A DNA stretch of 64,000 nucleotides from Flavobacteriales bacterium (GTDB lineage: Bacteria; Bacteroidota; Bacteroidia; Flavobacteriales_F; PHOS-HE28), in the NCBI GenBank assembly GCA_016699575.1, contig CP064979.1, positions 3,968,001 to 4,032,000 of the forward strand, written 5' to 3'. Numbering within the stretch: the stretch's first letter is position 1; each line of letters begins with the position of its first letter. A model generated the notes under the pieces. That model did no database searches and was not told the origin of the DNA. It saw nothing but the letters and a program-made list of their open reading frames with translations. The translations under genes were made by a program, and so were the position numbers. Positions 58,483 to 64,000 of this stretch are shown here, piece by piece.

Positions 58483-61386
58483 TCAATACCCGAAGATCTC
58501 CTCCAGACCCAGCTTGGTCAGAGGCCCAAGACGCTCCAGAGCGGCCATGTCCAACTTGTCCGCTTTGCCGATGACCATGTAGGTGTAGTTGCGCCCCGCG
58601 ATGTTCTCCTTGAAGAAGGCGCCCATACCGTTCAGATCGGCCGACTTCATCGCTTCGTACAGAGCCTTGTTTGGATCCTCGCTCAGCCCGAGCCGCTGCG
58701 CACTTTCCCAACTCCAGTAGATGGCCTCCTTGGTGGCGCGCTGGCTGGCAAGGTTTTTCAGCGCCGCATCCTTGCTCCCGTTGAACATGCGTTCATCGGC
58801 TGGCATGTTGTTCATGAGGTCCAGCATGGCGGTCACCGCGTCGCCGAGCTTGTCATTCTGCGTGCCGATGTAGGCGCGCACGTAGTGGGCGTCCTCCTTG
58901 CGCTGCGGTCGGCTGAATTGCGCGTTCGCGGAATACGCCAACGCCTTGGCCTCGCGGATCTCCTGGAACACGATGGAGGAAAGTCCGCTGCCGAAGTACT
59001 CGTTGAAGAGCGTGCCATAGGGCAGCTTGCCCGCGTCGAACGCGCCAGCATGGCTCACGAGCATCATCTCGGTCTGCACCATGTCGTAGTCCACGAAGAG
59101 CACGCGGTTCTCTTTTGTTTCAAGCTCGGTGTACGGCGCATCCTGCCTGTACTTCTTCAACGGTGCGGTCACTTTGTGCTCCGCCTCCAGGGTCGCCACG
59201 ACCTTGGTCATCGGTGCATTACCGTAGTAGAAGATGCGGTGTTCATGCGCTGTGAGGCCGTGGATAAGGCCTACCAACTCCGCTGGATCAACTGCGTCCA
59301 ATTCGGCTTGTGAGAGGATGTTGCGGAAGGGCGAGCGTTCCCCGTAGCGCGCATAGCTCAGCATGGCGCTGCTCATGATGATGCCCTTGTTCTTCTTGTT
59401 GTTCGCGCGTTGTTTGGCGATGTCCTTCACCAGTTCGGCCCACGCTTCCTTGTTCGGTTGTGCGTTGGCGAGCAAGTGCTCCAGCAAGGCCAGGCCCTGC
59501 ACCATGTTCTTCTCCAGTCCGGTGAGGGTGATCGTGTTGCGGTCGGTCCCGCTCTGCACACTGAACTCCAAACCCAGCTTGAAGAACTCCTGTTGCAACT
59601 GGGACGCGCTGTACTTCTCCGTGCCGAGGTAAGGCAGGTATTCCACGGCCAGCTTCAGTTTCGGGTCGTGGTGCTCCCCGAGGTCCTGCACCATCACCAG
59701 GGTGAAGAGGTCGTTACTGGTGTTCGGGATGCTGGCAACCGGAACACCAGACTTCAGCGTTCCGCGCTGGATGGACTTGTCGTAGTCAACGAACGCCGGT
59801 TCGATGTCCTTCATGCCTGCGGCCTCCCACTCCTTGAACCAGTCGCTCTGCGCATCGCGATTGATGGGAATGGCGGTAATGGCTGGCTTGGTCACCTTGA
59901 AGGTGTTCTTGTCCTCGCCGGTGCGTTTGAACACGCAGACGTAGTTGTCGCCGAAGCGCTCCTTCGCAAAGGCCATCACCTGCTCCTTGGTGATCTTGCC
60001 CATGCGGTCGAGGTAGCCGACCACGTCAGCCCAGTCCTTGCGCAGGATGAACGCATTGGTGAGCGCACTGGCGCGCATGCTGTTGTTCTCGTTCCAGAAG
60101 CGGGTCTGCTGCTGGCGCTTGTCGTTCACCACGGCCTCGATGAGCCAATCGTCGAACTGGCCGTTGCGCACCTTGGCGAGTTCAGCGAGCAAGAGGTCGC
60201 GCGCTTCTTCCAAGGTCTGGCCCTGCTTGGCGTTGGCGCTCATGCCGAACTGTGAGTAGTCCGTGCTCTCGAAGCTGAACGCCCCGGCGTCGAGCACCTT
60301 CTGCTGCTGGATCAGGTCGATGTCGATGAGGCCGGCCTGCCCGTTCTTCAGCAGGCCCGAGATGAGGTCCATCATGATGGCATCGCCGCTCTTCACCCCA
60401 CCGAAGCGCCAACCAAGGCTCACCCATTCGGCCATGGGGCCCATGACTTCCACAGCTTCGGGTTTTGCGATGGGATCTTCCGGTGTGAACGTGAACGCGG
60501 GCACCGGCTTGCTCTTCCACCCGCCGAAGTATTTGTCCACCATGGCTATCGTGGCATCGTAGTCGATGTCGCCCGCCAGCACCACCGCCATGTTGTTCGG
60601 CACGTAATAGGTGTCGAAGTACTCATGGATCTTCACCATGCTGGGGTTCTTCAGGTGCTCGCCCGTGCCGATGGTGGTCTGCGTGCCGTAGGGGTGCTTC
60701 TTGTAGAGGTGCTCGGCCATGGCGGTGAACGACTTGCGTTGGTCGTTGTCCTGCCCCCTGTTGAATTCTTCGAAGACCGTCTCCAGTTCCGTGTGGAAGA
60801 GGCGCAGCACGAGTTCCTGGAAGCGCACGCTTTCGATCATCATCCACTTCTCCAGTGCGTTGCTGGGGATGTCGTTCACATAAACCGTACGCTCGGTGCT
60901 GGTGAACGCGTTCGTGCCACTGGCTCCCAGCGAAGACACCATCTTGTCGTACTCGTTGGGGATGGCGTATTTGGCAGCTTCGTAGCTCAGGCTGTCGATG
61001 CGCTTGTACAAGGCCTCGCGCTTCACTTCATCGGTGGTGTTCCGCCGTTGCTCGTAGGTGTCACTGATCTGCTTCAGCAGGGCGCTTTCCTTGGCCCAGT
61101 CCATGGTGCCGATGGAATGGGTGCCTTTGAAGAGCATGTGCTCCAGGTAGTGCGCCAAACCAGTGGCCGATGCGGGGTCGTTCTTGCTGCCTGCCCGTGT
61201 GGCGATGTTCGTCTGCACGCGCGGCTTGTCCTTGTTCTGGCTCAGGTACACCTGCAGGCCGTTCTCCAGCGTGTAGATGCGCGCGCCCATGGGATCGTTG
61301 GGCACGCTCACATAGGTGTACTGCTTCTGGGCTGTGGCGGGGGCCAGTGCGGCGACAAGCATCAGGGTGGGCAGGGTTCGGTTCAT
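58483..61386 (-). CDS. M16-family zinc metallopeptidase (insulinase/pitrilysin type)
   Basis: 967 residues from the ATG at 61386, with a signal peptide (LPTLMLVAALAPATAQ). Two tandem M16 halves. The active half has the inverted zinc motif HYLEH (79-83) and the downstream Glu of ELETVFEEFNRG, plus a long helical insertion between them, as in other periplasmic two-domain M16 enzymes. The second half (about 520-967) has the typical substrate-binding YFGSGLSSIVFQEIREAKALAYSANA. It probably degrades peptides in the periplasm or outer-membrane-linked. Divergent from the beta-helix lipoprotein gene. Confidence 0.93.
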   Translation of the reverse strand: MNRTLPTLMLVAALAPATAQKQYTYVSVPNDPMGARIYTLENGLQVYLSQNKDKPRVQTNIATRAGSKNDPASATGLAHYLEHMLFKGTHSIGTMDWAKESALLKQISDTYEQRRNTTDEVKREALYKRIDSLSYEAAKYAIPNEYDKMVSSLGASGTNAFTSTERTVYVNDIPSNALEKWMMIESVRFQELVLRLFHTELETVFEEFNRGQDNDQRKSFTAMAEHLYKKHPYGTQTTIGTGEHLKNPSMVKIHEYFDTYYVPNNMAVVLAGDIDYDATIAMVDKYFGGWKSKPVPAFTFTPEDPIAKPEAVEVMGPMAEWVSLGWRFGGVKSGDAIMMDLISGLLKNGQAGLIDIDLIQQQKVLDAGAFSFESTDYSQFGMSANAKQGQTLEEARDLLLAELAKVRNGQFDDWLIEAVVNDKRQQQTRFWNENNSMRASALTNAFILRKDWADVVGYLDRMGKITKEQVMAFAKERFGDNYVCVFKRTGEDKNTFKVTKPAITAIPINRDAQSDWFKEWEAAGMKDIEPAFVDYDKSIQRGTLKSGVPVASIPNTSNDLFTLVMVQDLGEHHDPKLKLAVEYLPYLGTEKYSASQLQQEFFKLGLEFSVQSGTDRNTITLTGLEKNMVQGLALLEHLLANAQPNKEAWAELVKDIAKQRANNKKNKGIIMSSAMLSYARYGERSPFRNILSQAELDAVDPAELVGLIHGLTAHEHRIFYYGNAPMTKVVATLEAEHKVTAPLKKYRQDAPYTELETKENRVLFVDYDMVQTEMMLVSHAGAFDAGKLPYGTLFNEYFGSGLSSIVFQEIREAKALAYSANAQFSRPQRKEDAHYVRAYIGTQNDKLGDAVTAMLDLMNNMPADERMFNGSKDAALKNLASQRATKEAIYWSWESAQRLGLSEDPNKALYEAMKSADLNGMGAFFKENIAGRNYTYMVIGKADKLDMAALERLGPLTKLGLEEIFGY

Positions 61387-61476
61387 GGTGGAGCGATCGG
61401 GTGGTGAAGATGCGCAACCTCGTGAACCCCACAGGCAATGATCGGGCTGCCCGGTGCGTCTTACGGCCGGTCCAAC

Positions 61477-61484
61477 CATATTTG
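61477..61484 (+). promoter_or_regulatory. -7 promoter element before the beta-helix lipoprotein
   Basis: CATATTTG (7/8 to TAnnTTTG) ends 6 nt before the TTG start at 61491, again leaving no room for a 5' leader. Confidence 0.4.
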
Positions 61485-61490
61485 CCCGCC

Positions 61491-62981
61491 TTGATCATCG
61501 TTCGCACCCTCCTGTTCGTCCTGGTTGCCGGGGCATTATGCCTCACCGGGTGCCGCAAGGACACGCAGTTCACCGAGGACCGCGTGGAGCTGGTGTTCAG
61601 CCAGGACACCATCCTTTACGACACCATCTTCACCACGGTGGGGTCCATCACCAAGCGGTTCACGGCCCGCAACCCGAACAGCAATGCCGTGAAGGTGGAC
61701 ATTGCCTTGGCCGGTGGAAGTCCCAGCCCCTACCGCATCAATGTGGACGGCTCTTCGGGCACCTTGTTCAGCGACGTGGAGATCCTCGGAGGCGACAGCA
61801 TCTATGTGTTCGTTGAGGCCACCCTCGATGCCAACAACGCGAACAACCCGTTCATCATCGAGGACAAGATCCTGTTCAATACCAATGGCGCCGAGCAGAA
61901 CGTGCTGCTGCTGGCCTGGGGCCAGGATGCCCACTTCCACTACCCCGACCAGTTCATCCAAGGCTTTCCTGCGTTCAGCTACATCGTCGGCGGTTTCGAT
62001 GGCGGTGGAAACCAGATCTGCGGCGAGGTGGAGGTGTGGACCAACGACAAACCGCACGTCATCTACGGATACGCTGTGGTGGACTCCTGCAATAAGCTGG
62101 AGATCCAACCCGGTGTGAAGGTGTACTTCCACGGCGGCGGTGGTCTGTGGGTGTACCGCGGCGGATGGATCGAAGCCTTGGGCAACACCTCCGACCTCAT
62201 CACCTTCCAAGGTGACCGCTTGGAAAGCCTCTACGAGAACCTGCCCGGCCAGTGGGACCGTATCTGGATCAACGAGGGCGACTTCGCCAACGAGGACAAC
62301 CGCTTCGAGAACGTGGAGATCCGCAACAGCCTCATCGGCATCCAGTGCGAGACGTGGCCGCTCGATGTGGATGAGCCCACGACCATCAACAAGCTGGTGC
62401 TCAACAACGTGAAGATCCTCAACTGCTCGGCCGCAGGCCTCCTGAGCCGCAACTACCGCATCACGGCCAACAACCTGCTGGTGGGGGATGCCGGACAGTA
62501 CAGCGTTGCGCTCACCGGCGGTGGCGAGTACCAGCTGAACCACTTGACCGTTGGCAACTTCTGGGACTGGGAGGTGCGCAACACACCGGCGTTCATCGTC
62601 ACCAACTACTTCCAGGACATCAACGGCACGGTGCAGGTGCGCGACATCAGCAGCAGCGAGTTCCGCAACAGCATCATCCACGGCACCAACAGCAACGAGT
62701 TCGAGCTGGACCTGGACAACCTCGGCACCAGCACGCTCAACTTCCACGACATCATGCTTAAGACGGACGAGAACGTGAGCGGGCCGTTCTTCACAAGCAA
62801 TGTGTACGTGGACCAGAACCCCGCCTTTGCCGATGGCCCGGCCGACGACTATCACCTGACGTCCGGCTCGTATGCCCGCGAGCGCGGCCTACCTAGCACG
62901 GCCGAGGCCTTCCTTGATATTCAGGGTAACAGCCGATGCGAGATCTGGCCCGACCTCGGCTGCTACGAGTTCTGCCCTTAG
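61491..62981 (+). CDS. beta-helix lipoprotein
   Basis: 496 residues from TTG 61491 (no ATG between the preceding stop-free region and the signal sequence; LIIVRTLLFVLVAGALCLTGC gives a clean lipobox). The first domain (VFSQDTILYDTIFTTVGSITKRFTARNPN) is an Ig-like or periplasmic domain. A right-handed beta-helix then runs from about 160 (IYGYAVVDSCNKLEIQPGVKVYFHGGGGLWVYRGGWIEALG) to the end (NSIIHGTNSNEF..LDLDNL). Probably anchored in the outer membrane; catalytic residues unknown. Overlaps the convergent last gene by four bases. Confidence 0.82.
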   Translation: MIIVRTLLFVLVAGALCLTGCRKDTQFTEDRVELVFSQDTILYDTIFTTVGSITKRFTARNPNSNAVKVDIALAGGSPSPYRINVDGSSGTLFSDVEILGGDSIYVFVEATLDANNANNPFIIEDKILFNTNGAEQNVLLLAWGQDAHFHYPDQFIQGFPAFSYIVGGFDGGGNQICGEVEVWTNDKPHVIYGYAVVDSCNKLEIQPGVKVYFHGGGGLWVYRGGWIEALGNTSDLITFQGDRLESLYENLPGQWDRIWINEGDFANEDNRFENVEIRNSLIGIQCETWPLDVDEPTTINKLVLNNVKILNCSAAGLLSRNYRITANNLLVGDAGQYSVALTGGGEYQLNHLTVGNFWDWEVRNTPAFIVTNYFQDINGTVQVRDISSSEFRNSIIHGTNSNEFELDLDNLGTSTLNFHDIMLKTDENVSGPFFTSNVYVDQNPAFADGPADDYHLTSGSYARERGLPSTAEAFLDIQGNSRCEIWPDLGCYEFCP

Positions 62982-64000
62982 AGCTTCACGAAGCCGCGGC
63001 TCCACGCCTTGCTTCCTGCGCGTACACGCACCACGTATGATCCCGCTGGCAAGCCCCCAACATCCAGTGCTTGCGACTTTCGGGTGAACATGGAGATGGC
63101 CATTTGACGTCCCAGGGCATCCGAAATGGTGACCTCCGCCAGCCCGTCGAACCCCGTGTTAACGTTCAGAAAATCAGAAGCAGGCACAGGGTACAAGGCT
63201 CCTGTTAGGCTGCTAAGTTCAACCTGATCAGTAATGATACCCGTAGTGCGCAACGGCCGGATCTGCCCACAAGCGTACCCGTGCGCATCATCGAAGAAAC
63301 GGACGTCGTACAGCCGTCGGGCGCTGTTCAGGCCACTGGTGTTGTAGTTCTCGGACCACGTTGCCCCATCATCCGTGCTGATGAAGACGTAGCCGCTCAG
63401 TCCATCGGTGCGGTAGCCAGTGGCGAAGCCGGTACCATCAGATCGGAACGTCAATGAAGTCATCACGATGGGTGCAGGTAGGTTGACCGAGGCCGGCAGC
63501 CACGTATTGCCACCATCTGTCGTGCGCAGGACGGCGCCATCATTGCGCGTTGCTGCTCCGATCTGGTCGTTCACGAATTCAACATCGGAGAAACCCGTGG
63601 CCGTATCGCTGAGCACCTGCGCCCAATTGAGGCCGCCATCGGTACTTCGGTAGATGGCGCCGCTGTCCGGTATGGCGATGCCGTTGTTAGTGAGCCTGCT
63701 GTATCCCCCGGTCGCGGCAAACGCCAACGTATCGTTGACGAAGTGCAGACGCGAGACAGGCTGACCCGGAAGAAAGGCGATGTTCGTCCAGGTGGCGCCG
63801 GTATCAGTGCTCATGTCGATGATGCCATTGCCCGCCTGATCGGCGCCGCCGGTGAACGCCACCAGGTCGTTGCGCATGCGGATGGCGCGGTAGTATCGGC
63901 CGGTGCCTGTGCGAACGCTGTCGAACCCGAAGGGATACGCCGGGAACAAATAAGGCCGCACCACGATGCTGCGGTTGTAGAGCTCGTGCCCAGCGGCCAT
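62978..64000 (-). CDS. YCF48-like / BNR-repeat T9SS protein (partial, N-terminus outside window)
   Basis: At least 340 residues, continuing past the right edge (no signal peptide at the first visible Met). The repeats with STDTGATWTNIAF, YRSTDGGLNWAQVL, LRTTDGGNTWLPAS and ISTDDGATWSENY are typical of YCF48/BNR-type propellers. The C-terminus (LYPVPASDFLNVNTGFDG to RVRAGSKAWSRGFVKL) is a T9SS type A sorting domain. Probably an exported surface protein. Confidence 0.85.
   Translation of the reverse strand: MAAGHELYNRSIVVRPYLFPAYPFGFDSVRTGTGRYYRAIRMRNDLVAFTGGADQAGNGIIDMSTDTGATWTNIAFLPGQPVSRLHFVNDTLAFAATGGYSRLTNNGIAIPDSGAIYRSTDGGLNWAQVLSDTATGFSDVEFVNDQIGAATRNDGAVLRTTDGGNTWLPASVNLPAPIVMTSLTFRSDGTGFATGYRTDGLSGYVFISTDDGATWSENYNTSGLNSARRLYDVRFFDDAHGYACGQIRPLRTTGIITDQVELSSLTGALYPVPASDFLNVNTGFDGLAEVTISDALGRQMAISMFTRKSQALDVGGLPAGSYVVRVRAGSKAWSRGFVKL

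Overview
The window comes from a GC-rich (by eye near 60 %) member of the Bacteroidota, most likely a Flavobacteriales-like lineage. The evidence is several secreted proteins with type IX secretion (T9SS) C-terminal sorting domains, a PorD (DUF4835) gene, a complete Bat (Bacteroides aerotolerance) operon, the bamD-rpoZ-coaBC-porD cluster, serine-palmitoyltransferase-like sphingolipid synthesis, OmpA/TSP3 proteins, and promoter boxes of the Bacteroidota -7 type (TAnnTTTG). Shine-Dalgarno sequences are not evident, and several starts are GTG or TTG. Nothing identifies the genus.

Layout. 1-6.6 kb: a response-regulator fragment, tRNA-Gly, a cytosine-C5 DNA methyltransferase, msrA, two paralogous secreted jelly-roll-like proteins (one fused to TSP3 and OmpA domains), and a convergent AIPR-family phage-resistance gene. 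6.6-12.7 kb: T9SS-exported endonuclease I, another T9SS cargo, a HI0933-type flavoprotein, ychF and an anti-sigma-like protein fused to a cupin. 12.7-17 kb: one very repetitive beta-helix adhesin-like T9SS protein carrying a single-base frameshift. 17-19.7 kb: a globin-like lipoprotein with a membrane partner, then an RskA-like anti-sigma factor and its ECF sigma factor. 19.7-28.1 kb: a leftward MoxR/DUF58/DUF4350/DUF4129/SpoIIM membrane-protein operon ending in two zinc-ribbon membrane genes. 28.2-30.7 kb: recF, a dciA-like gene and a dipeptide epimerase. 30.8-34.6 kb: a DUF3078 outer-membrane protein, two MscS-type channels, a small protein, an ECF sigma factor and tRNA-Val.

34.9-43.2 kb is the Bat operon (moxR, DUF58, an extra membrane protein, batA-batE), translationally coupled throughout. 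43.2-46.8 kb holds a large beta-helix protein with dockerin-like C-terminal repeats and a tRNA-Arg followed by two 67-nt tRNA-derived tandem repeats. 46.9-50.1 kb is porD-coaBC-rpoZ-bamD. 50.3-64 kb holds an Spt-like enzyme, a DoxX/YkgB-like protein, an esterase, a luciferase-like monooxygenase, a YjbR-like protein, two paralogous T9SS proteins flanking a lipoprotein MsrA, an M16 peptidase, a beta-helix lipoprotein and the fragment of a YCF48-like T9SS protein.

Themes: envelope biogenesis and protein export (BamD, PorD, many T9SS cargos), envelope stress (two MoxR-vWA loci, two ECF sigma systems, mechanosensitive channels, two MsrA), and a possible dispersed anti-phage pair (DCM methylase plus AIPR). 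The most unusual things seen are the tRNA-derived 67-nt repeats, very short promoter-to-start distances suggesting leaderless mRNAs, the cupin-fused orphan anti-sigma-like protein, and convergent genes packed stop codon to stop codon.
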